Source: Anaerolinea thermophila UNI-1 (lineage in GTDB: Bacteria > Chloroflexota > Anaerolineae > Anaerolineales > Anaerolineaceae). Taken from it: a DNA stretch of 64,000 bases. A program made the translations under genes and the position numbers. The notes under the pieces were generated by a model. The model saw only the letters and a program-made list of their open reading frames with translations, ran no database searches and had not been told where the DNA came from. The stretch covers positions 3,348,001 through 3,412,000 of the forward strand of contig NC_014960.1 of assembly GCF_000199675.1 (NCBI RefSeq). The letters run 5' to 3'. Positions within the stretch are counted from its first letter, which is position 1, and each line of letters starts with the position of its first letter. Positions 40,722 to 50,059 of this stretch are shown here, one piece after another.

Positions 40722-41558
40722 TTAGAACAGCACCATGCCCAATTCGTTGCGGTACTGCCGCGCCGTGGGGTCGTTGGGATCGTACAGTTCCAGGATACCC
40801 AGCATCACCTGGCGCGCCAGGTCGTTGCGGTAGCGCTTGTCCTGCCGCAGGATGTCCAGCAAGCCGTCCATGGCGGCTTCCAGGTTGCCGCGCCGCGCCA
40901 GCCGAATGGCATTGATGAAGGTGGCGTCCAGATCGGTCTCGTTGGGCAGTTCACCGCGCTCGAACTGCACCAGGGCTTCCACCAGCGGGCGCATCTTCTC
41001 AGCGATGGGGAACTCGCGGCTGGCGGGAAAATCGCGCAGAATCAGCGCGGCTTCGCCGCCGCGTCCCTGCGCCAGCACGCTCTTCAGCAAGCCCAACTGC
41101 ACCGCCGGGCGCAAGCCTTCCTGATCTTCCAGGTCGCGGAAGATGGTCTCGGCGTCTTCCCACTGCTGTTCCGCCAGCAAACTGTAGGCTTTCTCCAGCG
41201 CCAGCGCCGCCGGTGAGGGGGGCATGAGCCGCTGGATGAACTCGCGGATGCGGGCTTCGGGCTGGAGACCGACAAACTCCGCCACCACCTGTCCCTGCAC
41301 GAAGGCTTTCACGGTCGGGATACTGCGCACGCCGTAGCGCAGTGCCAGGTTGGGATTCTCGTCCACGTTGACGCGGGCGAGGCGGAAAGCACCCTGCATC
41401 TCGTTTGCCAGTCCTTCCAGAAGCGGGGTGAGATGGCGGCAGGGCTGGCACCAGGATGCCCAAAAGTCCACCAGAACGGGAGTGTTCTGGGAATACGCAA
41501 TCACTTCAAATTCGAAATCGGCTTCATTCACATCAACGATAAAGTTGGAGGTCATCAT
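40722..41558 (-). CDS. Thioredoxin-TPR co-chaperone (YbbN/CnoX-like)
   Basis: 278 aa. Thioredoxin domain at about 5-112 with active site Cys37-Gln-Pro-Cys40 (FWASWCQPCRHL), followed by a TPR-type helical domain (ALEKAYSLLAEQQWEDAETI and further). This architecture is that of YbbN/CnoX, a redox-sensitive holdase; here both Cys are kept, so thiol-disulfide activity is likely. AAAAGGAG lies 6 nt before ATG 41558. A TATAAT box is at 41624-41619. Confidence 0.9.
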   Translation of the reverse strand: MMTSNFIVDVNEADFEFEVIAYSQNTPVLVDFWASWCQPCRHLTPLLEGLANEMQGAFRLARVNVDENPNLALRYGVRSIPTVKAFVQGQVVAEFVGLQPEARIREFIQRLMPPSPAALALEKAYSLLAEQQWEDAETIFRDLEDQEGLRPAVQLGLLKSVLAQGRGGEAALILRDFPASREFPIAEKMRPLVEALVQFERGELPNETDLDATFINAIRLARRGNLEAAMDGLLDILRQDKRYRNDLARQVMLGILELYDPNDPTARQYRNELGMVLF

Positions 41559-41618
41559 CTCTCACTCCTTTTCCGGCTTGTCTCGCCTTGTCGTTGAGCA
41601 TACCCGACCGTTATTAGA

Positions 41619-41624
41619 ATTATA
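41619..41624 (-). promoter_or_regulatory. -10 box TATAAT of the thioredoxin/TPR gene
   Basis: Perfect TATAAT on the minus strand with a leader of about 55 nt containing AAAAGGAG. Confidence 0.55.
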
Positions 41625-41695
41625 TCGGAATCGCGTTAATCTTTCATAAAAAATGCGCCGGAGAAAGAAGAATTGGCTTGCCGTGCGCCAGACGT

Positions 41696-41722
41696 GCGCC
41701 GAGCCTGCCGAGGCGCACGCAT
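41696..41722. repeat. Short family A repeat
   Basis: GCCGAGCCTGCCGAGGCGC just before the amylopullulanase terminator. Confidence 0.5.
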
Positions 41723-41756
41723 GAAAAAACCTCCCGCTTCGGGGAGAAGCGGGAGG
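41723..41756 (-). terminator. Intrinsic terminator of the amylopullulanase gene
   Basis: Perfect 11-bp stem CCTCCCGCTTC/GAAGCGGGAGG with a 5-base loop, followed by TTTTTT on the minus strand. Confidence 0.93.
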
Positions 41757-41779
41757 CTTGAACTTCATCTACCCGGCGC

Positions 41780-44700
41780 TCATGGCGCGCGGTACACCTG
41801 CGGGAAGTACAGCACAAACGGCTGGATGGTGAACTGCCACTGGTAGGTGACCTGCTGGACATCGTTGCCGGCATCCACCTGACCGCTGACCGTCACGCGG
41901 TACTGCGTGTTGTACGGCAGGGCTTGCGCCGGGGTGAAGGTGCAGGTCAGCGTGCCGCTGTCGTAAGTCACCGTACCGGCGACCGGCACCCAGTTCGTGC
42001 CCACCTTGCGTTCCAGCGTGCCTTTCAGGTCGGCGGGGTTAATGGCTTGACTCCACGTCCAGGTGATGGCGGGCGCGGAAGCATGCGAGGAAGCGTCCGC
42101 CGGGGTAAAGGCAGTGATGAGCGGGTCGCGCCAGTTCTGCACGGTGTAATCAAAAGTCTGCTTGCCGGTGGTCTGGTCGTGGGTCACCGTCAGCGAGAGG
42201 TTGCTCAATTCCTCGTTACCGTTGGCACCCTTGATGACCGTATCCCACGAACCGCGGGTGAACTTAAACTCCACCGTCTGCCCATCCAGCAGGTTGGCAA
42301 CCAGCCGCCAGTGGGTGGCGTCCACCTGCGTCAGCGGGACGGCGGCGGCGTTCCAGTCGCCCACCGTGCCATCGGAGTTGATGGCGCGGGTGAAGTACAC
42401 CGTACCCGTGGTGAAGGACGGCACGGTCACGTTGAAGGTCACCTCGACCAGGCGTCCTTCGGCTTTCTGTCCGGCCTCGTTGGAAAGCGGCGAGGCGTTG
42501 AAGGACGTATCCAGGGCTTTGACGGTGTAGTAGTAGGTCGTCCCCGCCACCACCGAGGTGTCCACATAGGTAGTGGCAGGCGCCAGCACACGGGCAATCT
42601 TCTCGCCTGCGCCGCCGCTGGTGAGACTGCGGTAGATGTCGTAGGCGTACACCGCCGCGTTATCGGTGGATGCCATCCACGAGAGATGGATGCTGGTAGG
42701 CGTCCAGTGGACAATGCTCAGTGTCGGCGCCGTGGGGGCTTCGGTGTCGCTGGAAGCATTCACCGTCAGCGCGCCCGCCTGAGCAGGATCGTAGCCGTTG
42801 CCGGTGCCGTCCAGGTCGGCGTACAGCCAGGTATTGCCGCCATCGGTGGAGTAGCGGTAAGCGTAGTCAAAGGTGCCCACCGCCTCAGGCAGAAGTTGCC
42901 CGCGGAACTCGTCGTTGTTGCCGGCATCGTCGTTAAATTCAGCGTTCACCCAAATCCAGCCCGTGCCGGCGCTGGGGTCAGAGCCGTCGGGACCGTAGCC
43001 CACCTGCGCCAGCAAGCCGGGGGTGGCGCCGGGCTGACTGGTGACGCCGTTAATCCACACCTGCCCGTAGATGTATTGCGTAGGCGTGGTGCCGATGGTA
43101 TGGATGATGCTGGGGGGCCATTGCAGGTTCGCCCAGCCGATGTTGAGGTGCGGCAAGCCCATGGCTTCGTTGGAGTAGCCGCTTTGCAGAAGCGTGGTCG
43201 TATCCACCGCCACCACCACGTAGTAGTAGCGGGTGGCGTTGGTCAAGCCGGTATCGGTGAAGGTGGTCGAGGCAGTCTCGCCGACCTTCTGATAACCGCC
43301 GCCCGAAACCAGACTGCGGTAGATGTCGTAGCGTCCCGCGCCGCTCACCGCGCTCCACGCCAGCGAGACAGTGCCGTCGCCTTCCGCAGTGACGTGCAGG
43401 TCGCTCACTGCGGCGGGAGCGGTTTCGCTCAGGGTTGCCACCAGCACCATGCCGCCGCGCGCAGGCACACTGCTCAGGGTCAGCGTGCCGTTCGCCGCAA
43501 CCGTGTAGTTCGCTCCGCTGAGGACTTCGCTAAACTGCTTGCCCGCAGGCAGGTAGCCGCTCAGGTCAAGCACCACATTGCGCGGGCTGGTACTGCGGTT
43601 CAGCACCACCACCGCCGCAGACGCGGCGCTCTTGCGCCCGAAGGCGTACACGCCGTTGGCGTCGTCCGTCAGCAGGGTGCGGAAATCGCCAATGCTCAGC
43701 GCGTCGTAGGATTTGCGCGCGTTAATCAGCGCGGCGTAGTAATTGAAGAGGTCCTGGCGCGCGGTCGTGGACTGCAGGTGCGCGTAGAAGGGCGTGCCGG
43801 TCTCGTCCAGCCACGGATAGGGCTGGCGGTTGTAGGGGTCGTCCTGCCAGGTCGAACCGTCGTAGGCTACCGGGCCCACCAGACCAATTTCATCGCCGTA
43901 GTAGATGGTGGGCGCGCCGGGCAGGGTCATCTGCAAGAGGGCAACGCCCTTCAGGCGGGTGATGGCATCGCTCCAATCGTAGTTGGGGTTCTGGTAGAGC
44001 GTCGGGTTGTTCTGGTCCGTGTTGTGATCCAGCATGAACAGCGCGCGGTTGGTATCGTGACTGCCCAGCAGGTTCATCATGGCGTACAGCGCCTCGGGCG
44101 GGTAACGCTCGGCGAGGTTCTTCAGGCGCGCGTCCAACTGCGAGGGCGTCAGCGGCTGGATGATGCCCGCCGAGGAAGCCGAGTTGTGGTCGTTATCCAC
44201 AAACGGCTCATCGCGCCAGAAGCCCAGCACCGCTGTGCTGAACTGGTAGTTCATCACCGCGTCCCACTCGCCGCCCAAAATCCACGAGGTGGCGTTGCCC
44301 CATTCCTCGCCGATGATGTAGGCGTCGGGTTTGACGGCATGCACGGCTTGGCGGAAGCCTTCCCAGTAGTCGTTCTCCGGGCTGTTGATGGTGCCCTGGT
44401 CAATATCGCCCGCCACATCCAGGCGCCAGCCATCTGCCCACTGCATCCAGTACTTGGCAATCGGGTCGGTGGTCAGCGCGTTCCAGATGAACTGGCGCAC
44501 TTGGGGATTCGCCGAGTTGAGAATGGGCAGGCTGTCATAGCCCCACCATGAGCGGTAGGTAGCGGCGTTGGGGGTGCCGTCCGAACCGGCGCACACGCCC
44601 GTGCCGGGGGTCACGTCGGTGAAGAAGTACCAGCTGCGGTAGGGCGAGGACGGGCTTTCGCAGGCGCCCACCGTCTCATAACGCCCGTAGCGGTCAAAGT

Positions 44701-46912
44701 AAATGCTGTCGGAAGAAGTGTGGTTAAACACCCCGTCCAGAATGATGCGGATGTTGCGGTTGTGGGCTTCGGTGACCAGCGTCTGGAAGGTGGGCAGGTC
44801 GCCCAGGAAGGGGTTGATTTTGCCGTAATCGGTGGTGTCGTAGCCGTGGTTGGACGGCGACTCAAAGATAGGGTTCAGGTAGATGGCGGTGATGCCCAAA
44901 CTCTGCAGGTAATCCAGCTGGTCAATCAAGCCCTGCAGGTCGCCGCCGTAGAAATTCTTGGAGTACGTCCCCTGGCAGGCTCCCGAAGCGCGCGGATCGC
45001 ACACCGGCGTGTTCCAGTCGCCCTCGGGGTCGAGGGAGCGGAAGACCGTGCCGCCGGGTTCATTGTAGAAGAACGTGCCAGCGGGCTTGTTATTGGCTGT
45101 ATTGCCGTCGCGGAAGCGGTCGGGGAAAATCTGATAAATGATGGCGTGCTTTGCCCAGTCGGGGGTTTGGAAGGCAGGATCATAGACGCTCACCTGCCAC
45201 GAGTTATCCGGGCTGGAGGCAAAGGTCTGCCCAACCCCGCCATCGCGGCTGGGATCATCCTCGTAGTACGCCCGCGCCGTGCCGTCCATGGCAATGAAGC
45301 GATACCAGAAGACGGTGGGGTCACTGCTGGCGGGCAGGGTGACTTCCCAGTACTCGTAGCGGTCGTCTTCGGTAATGCGGGTCATGTTGAGCAGGGTTTG
45401 GGTGTTGGTGCGGTCGTTGTACACGCGCACCTGCACGCCGGTCAGGTCGTTCTTCGCCGCGCGGAAGCGCAGGGTCACCGCCGTACCGGCCGGCACGGGA
45501 CCGCCCGGAGTGCGGTAGAAGGTACTGCGGCTGTCGTGATACAGGTCGCCGCCCCAAATTTCGTTATCGTGGGCGGCTTGAGCAGACACCGGCGCGTAAA
45601 TGAGCATGCGCCCGCTGACCGTATCCAGCAGGAAGGTCACCGGATCATTATTGGCAAAGACCTGGAAGGCAACGTTGGCGGCATTCACATTGCGCCCATC
45701 CGCGCCAAAGGCGTCCCAATTGCCGGTTGAGGTAATCTTACCCTCATACGTTCCTTTGGCAAGTGGCTTGACCAGCACCGCCCAGTTGCCCACCTTCTGC
45801 ATGGTGTAATTCACGTCGCTGGGATTCCATCCCTGGAACGACCCCACCACATTTAAGGAAGCCGGCAGGGTATCGCCCAGCACGTTGACGATGTTCTGCG
45901 CCGGCAGAAGTTTGGCGCCGGCATCGCTGGCGTGATCATTGGTGTCCAGGGTGAAGATGACCTTTTGTCCATCGCTGGAGGTGTGGAACCACGAGTTGGC
46001 ATTGGGAACGCCGTTCCAGGTGCCGCAGTGGAAGGCTTTCCATTCGTAGCGCCCGGCGGTCGCCACGGTCACCTCGGCGGAGAAGATGCCATCGCCGCCC
46101 AGCAGGTCGCCCTGGGTGCCGTCATCCACCATGGGGAGACCGGCATTGTTCCAGCCGTTGAAATCGCCCGCCGCACACCAGTCGCCGGTAGAACTGCCGT
46201 TGAGGAAAGCCCCCCAGCGTCCGGTGTTGGTATCCAGCAGGAAGATGTAGGTCTGACCGGCGGTGTAGTTCAGCACCAGCGTGCCGCCATCGGTTTGGCG
46301 TCCGTTGACGGTGTACTGGCGCGCCCAACTGCCCGTCTCGGTGATCTTGACCTCGGTGGTGCCGCTTTCGGTGAAAGTATACGCCAGGCGGTACAGCCCG
46401 CGTCCCAGCGGCGTCATCACCGTGTCAGGATTGGCGTTGTTCCATCCCTGGAAGTGACCCACCACGGTGAACGAAGCCGGCAGGACACCGCCCAGCACGT
46501 TGACGATGTTCCGGGCGGGCGTGAGCGCCCAGCCGGCATCGCTGGCGTGGTTGTTGGTATCGAAGGTCAGCACCACCGGGCTGGTGCCGTCGGCGGTGAA
46601 CCAGGAATCATTTCCGGCGGGGTAGGAATTATCCCAGTTGCCGCACTCGACGGCTTTCCAAAAGTAGTCCCCGGCGGCGGGCGTCAGGGCAACCGAGTAC
46701 ACCCCATCGCCTGCCAGCAGGTCGCCGTGGGTGCCGTCGTCATAGAGCGGCTGACCGGTGTTATTCCAGCCGTTGAACGTCCCTGCCGCGCACCACGAAA
46801 CCGCCGGAGCGGCGGCGGGAGCGGCAGTCACCGGCTGAACGCCAGCCGGAACCAACAACAGGTTGAGCAGGATGAACAAACTCAACACCGTACGCAAGAC
46901 AGAATTTCGCAT
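41780..46912 (-). CDS. Secreted amylopullulanase-type glycoside hydrolase (GH13)
   Basis: 1710 aa. A signal peptide (about 1-31) is followed by two copies of a roughly 205-residue module (Trp40 and Trp245 mark equivalent points: WCAAGTFNGWNN and WCAAGDFNGWNN). A CBM34-like domain precedes the catalytic GH13 barrel with nucleophile Asp832 (DGWRLDVAGDI), acid/base Glu869 (IIGEEWG) and stabiliser Asp953 (LLGSHDTNR). Two fibronectin type III domains, a starch-enzyme module (IGWANLQWPPSIIHT, then GQVWINGVTSQPGA), a further β-module and a Big-5-like domain follow; it ends LYFPQVYRAP. It should cleave α-1,4 and α-1,6 bonds in starch, glycogen or pullulan outside the cell. Single-gene unit with strong terminator. 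Confidence 0.92.
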   Translation of the reverse strand: MRNSVLRTVLSLFILLNLLLVPAGVQPVTAAPAAAPAVSWCAAGTFNGWNNTGQPLYDDGTHGDLLAGDGVYSVALTPAAGDYFWKAVECGNWDNSYPAGNDSWFTADGTSPVVLTFDTNNHASDAGWALTPARNIVNVLGGVLPASFTVVGHFQGWNNANPDTVMTPLGRGLYRLAYTFTESGTTEVKITETGSWARQYTVNGRQTDGGTLVLNYTAGQTYIFLLDTNTGRWGAFLNGSSTGDWCAAGDFNGWNNAGLPMVDDGTQGDLLGGDGIFSAEVTVATAGRYEWKAFHCGTWNGVPNANSWFHTSSDGQKVIFTLDTNDHASDAGAKLLPAQNIVNVLGDTLPASLNVVGSFQGWNPSDVNYTMQKVGNWAVLVKPLAKGTYEGKITSTGNWDAFGADGRNVNAANVAFQVFANNDPVTFLLDTVSGRMLIYAPVSAQAAHDNEIWGGDLYHDSRSTFYRTPGGPVPAGTAVTLRFRAAKNDLTGVQVRVYNDRTNTQTLLNMTRITEDDRYEYWEVTLPASSDPTVFWYRFIAMDGTARAYYEDDPSRDGGVGQTFASSPDNSWQVSVYDPAFQTPDWAKHAIIYQIFPDRFRDGNTANNKPAGTFFYNEPGGTVFRSLDPEGDWNTPVCDPRASGACQGTYSKNFYGGDLQGLIDQLDYLQSLGITAIYLNPIFESPSNHGYDTTDYGKINPFLGDLPTFQTLVTEAHNRNIRIILDGVFNHTSSDSIYFDRYGRYETVGACESPSSPYRSWYFFTDVTPGTGVCAGSDGTPNAATYRSWWGYDSLPILNSANPQVRQFIWNALTTDPIAKYWMQWADGWRLDVAGDIDQGTINSPENDYWEGFRQAVHAVKPDAYIIGEEWGNATSWILGGEWDAVMNYQFSTAVLGFWRDEPFVDNDHNSASSAGIIQPLTPSQLDARLKNLAERYPPEALYAMMNLLGSHDTNRALFMLDHNTDQNNPTLYQNPNYDWSDAITRLKGVALLQMTLPGAPTIYYGDEIGLVGPVAYDGSTWQDDPYNRQPYPWLDETGTPFYAHLQSTTARQDLFNYYAALINARKSYDALSIGDFRTLLTDDANGVYAFGRKSAASAAVVVLNRSTSPRNVVLDLSGYLPAGKQFSEVLSGANYTVAANGTLTLSSVPARGGMVLVATLSETAPAAVSDLHVTAEGDGTVSLAWSAVSGAGRYDIYRSLVSGGGYQKVGETASTTFTDTGLTNATRYYYVVVAVDTTTLLQSGYSNEAMGLPHLNIGWANLQWPPSIIHTIGTTPTQYIYGQVWINGVTSQPGATPGLLAQVGYGPDGSDPSAGTGWIWVNAEFNDDAGNNDEFRGQLLPEAVGTFDYAYRYSTDGGNTWLYADLDGTGNGYDPAQAGALTVNASSDTEAPTAPTLSIVHWTPTSIHLSWMASTDNAAVYAYDIYRSLTSGGAGEKIARVLAPATTYVDTSVVAGTTYYYTVKALDTSFNASPLSNEAGQKAEGRLVEVTFNVTVPSFTTGTVYFTRAINSDGTVGDWNAAAVPLTQVDATHWRLVANLLDGQTVEFKFTRGSWDTVIKGANGNEELSNLSLTVTHDQTTGKQTFDYTVQNWRDPLITAFTPADASSHASAPAITWTWSQAINPADLKGTLERKVGTNWVPVAGTVTYDSGTLTCTFTPAQALPYNTQYRVTVSGQVDAGNDVQQVTYQWQFTIQPFVLYFPQVYRAP

Positions 46913-47053
46913 AAAACTCTCCTTGTAGGGGGAAATGCCTTTTTTATTGTAGGAAAAACGCGCTTATTTGTCAATTTATTTGACGTAATTTAAGAATTGG
47001 TTTTGGAATTGAACGACAACATGATTCCATTAAACTTTCACCAAAAAAATCAA

Positions 47054-47059
47054 TATAAT
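47054..47059 (+). promoter_or_regulatory. -10 box TATAAT of the AT-rich membrane gene
   Basis: TATAAT, about 48 nt before ATG 47108, inside an AT-rich intergenic stretch (46913-47107) that otherwise holds no feature I can identify. Confidence 0.45.
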
Positions 47060-47107
47060 AGAACATATTCTTTTTTCTTGGAAAACCAGTCGCATGCCGG
47101 AGGGGAA

Positions 47108-48544
47108 ATGAACAGGCGAATTTTCATCGTTGCCATCCTGGGAGGGTTGGCAGGAAACGTGCTGGCGTATTCTGCTCTTGGCGCGTTCCTGCCTCAAGAA
47201 ATCTTCCACATTAAACCCTCTGCTTTCATTGCTTATGTATGTCTGGCAGGTCTGGTAGTGTTATGGTTCCTTTGCGGATGGCTAGCCGGATGGATGAGCG
47301 GAGCGTCCACCCGCAGGCAAGCCATGGGCGCAGGCGCTCTGACGGGGGGAATTGCGGCTTTAATGGTGAATGGGTCTTTCGGAGAATTAATTGCTGGATT
47401 GGTTGGAACAACTGCTTTGCTCAATGCTCAAATCCTTCCTGCAATCAACGAAGCGGATGTCATTCTCCGGGTGAGTGATACAGCCAATACCATTCTTCTC
47501 TATAACTACATATCGATATGGGCGGCGATTTTCCTGGGAGTCTTCTTTGGCGCGTTAGGCGGTTGGCTTGGCGGCGCGCTTTCCAAACCCAGCAGATCTC
47601 ATGCCTTCTTCTGGCAGGGCATCCTCGTATCTCTGCTCCCTCTTTTCACACTGCTCTCCTTTGGAGTGCTTCGGTTGTATTTCACCAGGATGAAAGAGTT
47701 GAGTAACGGTGAACAGAATTTGCTTGCAATTTCCTTTGGACTTCATTTCCTTTTTCTGATTTTTCTGCACTTTGCCGGATGGCGATTGCTCAAAGCCACG
47801 CCTTACACTTCCCAAATCCCATCCCTGAAAACTGCCCTGTCGACCTTCTTTTGCCTGGCGCTGGCAATTCCTGCAACCCTGGCTTTCATGACTTTTACAA
47901 ACCATTTCTCCATCAGTTTTGCTTGTATTCTCCTCATAGTGATTGTTGTGTTTATTGGGGCAACTCAAGTCGTGAAAAATTATAGAAAAAATGAATCCCA
48001 GGAAGAAAATCCTCGCAAAGGATGGTTGAGGACATTTTTATCCTGGTTAGGGAATATCGGGGAACCGCGCTTGCTGGGAATTTACTTTCTGTTTTTTGCT
48101 CTTCTCACTCTTTTGGGAATCTTTCTGGTCATGAGAGAGGCTCTTCTCCAGGTCATCTGGCTCATTGCCGGAATGCTCCTGATATTGACCTTTGCCATCC
48201 TTGCCTTTCGAGCCGGCTGGCAGGCTCGTTCTCAAGAAGCTCCCCATGTGTCCTGGATAGAGTACAGCATCAGTGCGTCAACAGCGTCTTTCCTCTCGTC
48301 TCTCTGGATGGGGCTGAACATCTCTCCCGCCTTTGCGCTCACATTCCTTTCTCTTTCATTTATGGAGCAGGGCGCATCAGAAAATTTAGTCATTACGGCA
48401 GATGCACAAGGGGTTGTAAATAGTTACTTTAATATAATGCCTTCTTTTATTCTCTTCTGGAGTATCACTGCCGTAATTTCTGGAATTCTCGCATTTCTTG
48501 TTGGCTGGCTTCTGCGCCGTCCCCAAAACCAGCCTTCTGCATGA
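47108..48544 (+). CDS. Polytopic membrane protein of unknown function
   Basis: 478 aa with about 11-12 hydrophobic segments and short polar loops; no soluble domain, no recognised family. The N-terminal and C-terminal parts look distantly similar (FGELIAGLVGTTALLNAQIL, later ENLVITADAQGVVNSYFNIM, each followed by a Gly-rich membrane helix), which hints at an internal repeat. ATG 47108 has GGAGGGG upstream. The gene and its upstream region are clearly more AT-rich than their neighbours, a possible sign of recent gain. Confidence 0.72.
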   Translation: MNRRIFIVAILGGLAGNVLAYSALGAFLPQEIFHIKPSAFIAYVCLAGLVVLWFLCGWLAGWMSGASTRRQAMGAGALTGGIAALMVNGSFGELIAGLVGTTALLNAQILPAINEADVILRVSDTANTILLYNYISIWAAIFLGVFFGALGGWLGGALSKPSRSHAFFWQGILVSLLPLFTLLSFGVLRLYFTRMKELSNGEQNLLAISFGLHFLFLIFLHFAGWRLLKATPYTSQIPSLKTALSTFFCLALAIPATLAFMTFTNHFSISFACILLIVIVVFIGATQVVKNYRKNESQEENPRKGWLRTFLSWLGNIGEPRLLGIYFLFFALLTLLGIFLVMREALLQVIWLIAGMLLILTFAILAFRAGWQARSQEAPHVSWIEYSISASTASFLSSLWMGLNISPAFALTFLSLSFMEQGASENLVITADAQGVVNSYFNIMPSFILFWSITAVISGILAFLVGWLLRRPQNQPSA

Positions 48545-48568
48545 AACGGCATTCTTCCCCACTCCCGT

Positions 48569-48574
48569 TATAAT
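48569..48574 (+). promoter_or_regulatory. -10 box TATAAT, leaderless-type promoter of the HEWTH protease gene
   Basis: Perfect TATAAT with 8 nt to ATG 48583. No Shine-Dalgarno sequence. Confidence 0.55.
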
Positions 48575-48582
48575 TGTTTCTC

Positions 48583-49872
48583 ATGGCAGTCCTCGAAGAT
48601 GCCCTCAAAACCCTCTGGCGGGTGTTCCTCAACACGCTGATGCTGGGACTCTCCCTCGTCCTCATCACCCGCGCCGATTACCTGCCGCTCAACTTCCTCG
48701 AGCAGGTGCGCGCCTACACCCGCTGGCAGGAATTTAACTACGAAGCCTGGATGCTGGACGCCCTTCTGCTCAAAGGGCAGATGGCTGGCTTGAGCGCGCC
48801 GCGCTACCTCACCATCCTCGACCAGCGCCGGGTGGTCTTCGACTACCTCGACCTGATCGGCGAGATTCAGCGCCTCAACCGCGAGATTGCCCTCATCTAC
48901 GCCGACCCGCAGGTCAAAGACCCGCAGAGCGCCAGCGCCGACCTCAACCGCCAACTGCTGGAAGCCCGCGCCCGAGAAGAACGCCTGGCGCCGCTGGCAG
49001 AAGCCGTGATTCAATCGCAGGTAAGCGCCGTGCTGGCGGAGATGCATCTGACCACCCTGGGACAGCCGATCCCGCCGGTGCTGTATCACGTCACCCCCCT
49101 GCCGTATGCCCTCATCGTCTCCCCGCGCGACCAGATCAGGCAGGAAGCCAACATCTCGCTTTTGCCCGGCTTGACGCTGGAACAGCGCGTTGCCATCGAA
49201 GACGCTGTGGCGCAGGGACTGAACCGCTCCACCCTGGTGGTGGGCATCGGCGGGGTGGGCGTGTACCCCACCATGGTGATGAGCACCACTGACCTCAACT
49301 GGCTGGTGGAAGTGGTGGCGCATGAGTGGACGCACAACTACCTCACCCTGCGCCCGCTGGGCATGCGCTACGAGGCTTCGCCGGAGATGCGCACCATCAA
49401 CGAGACCACTGCCAGCCTTGCCGGGAAGGAAATCGGCAGGCGCGTCATCGAACGCTTTTACCCCGAGCGCGTCCCGCCGCCGCCCCCGCCCCAACCCCCT
49501 GCCGCCCCCAGGGACGGCGAAGCCCCCGAACCGCCCGCCTTCAACTTCAACCGCGAGATGCGCATCACCCGCGTCAAAGTAGACGCCCTGCTGGCAGAGG
49601 GAAAAATTGAGGAAGCCGAAGCCTACATGGAAGAACGCCGTCAGTTCTTCTGGGATCACGGCTACGCCATCCGCAAACTGAATCAAGCCTATTTCGCCTT
49701 TTACGGAGCGTACAACGATGAACCCGGCGGCACGGGCGCGGCGGGAGAGGATCCCGTCGGTCCGGCGGTGCGCAAACTGCGCGAACAGTCGCCCTCGCTG
49801 GCGGATTTCTTAAAGAAGATTGCTCAGGTGACCTCGTTCGAGGATTTGCAGAAGATGCTCGCCGCGCCGTGA
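48583..49872 (+). CDS. Membrane-anchored zincin-like metalloprotease (HEWTH motif)
   Basis: 429 aa. One N-terminal membrane helix (VFLNTLMLGLSLVLIT) is followed by an extracytoplasmic domain. The zinc-binding motif HExxH is His247-Glu248-Trp-Thr-His251 (VVAHEWTHNYL); a Glu in EMRTINETTASLAGKE is a possible third ligand. A Pro-rich insert (about 290-315) and a helical C-terminus follow. No named family is recognised. ATG 48583 is preferred over TTG 48574, which lies on the -10 box. A leaderless start fits. Confidence 0.75.
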   Translation: MAVLEDALKTLWRVFLNTLMLGLSLVLITRADYLPLNFLEQVRAYTRWQEFNYEAWMLDALLLKGQMAGLSAPRYLTILDQRRVVFDYLDLIGEIQRLNREIALIYADPQVKDPQSASADLNRQLLEARAREERLAPLAEAVIQSQVSAVLAEMHLTTLGQPIPPVLYHVTPLPYALIVSPRDQIRQEANISLLPGLTLEQRVAIEDAVAQGLNRSTLVVGIGGVGVYPTMVMSTTDLNWLVEVVAHEWTHNYLTLRPLGMRYEASPEMRTINETTASLAGKEIGRRVIERFYPERVPPPPPPQPPAAPRDGEAPEPPAFNFNREMRITRVKVDALLAEGKIEEAEAYMEERRQFFWDHGYAIRKLNQAYFAFYGAYNDEPGGTGAAGEDPVGPAVRKLREQSPSLADFLKKIAQVTSFEDLQKMLAAP

Positions 49873-49884
49873 GATGCTGGCGCC

Positions 49885-49985
49885 GGCTTTGGCAGGCTCA
49901 GCCGGCGCACGTTGAGCGTTCGTCTCGACATGCTCGATGAACGCTCTTTTTTCTTTGTGTCCTTCGCGCCTTGGCGGTAAAAATT
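49885..49985. repeat. Family A and B repeats downstream of the HEWTH gene
   Basis: GGCAGGCTCAGCCGGCGC and CGTCTCGACATGCTCGATG (A-like), followed by TCCTTCGCGCCTTGGCGGT (B). Intergenic between convergent genes. Confidence 0.6.
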
Positions 49986-50059
49986 CCACCGCACCCTGAA
50001 CATATTGAAGGGTGCGGTGGGTAGATAAAATTCTCTTTTCCAGCAGGAAAAACCTGTCC

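Noticed and set aside
41924..44551. An 875-codon open frame on the plus strand
   Set aside because: Antisense to the amylopullulanase gene. It has no recognisable domain.
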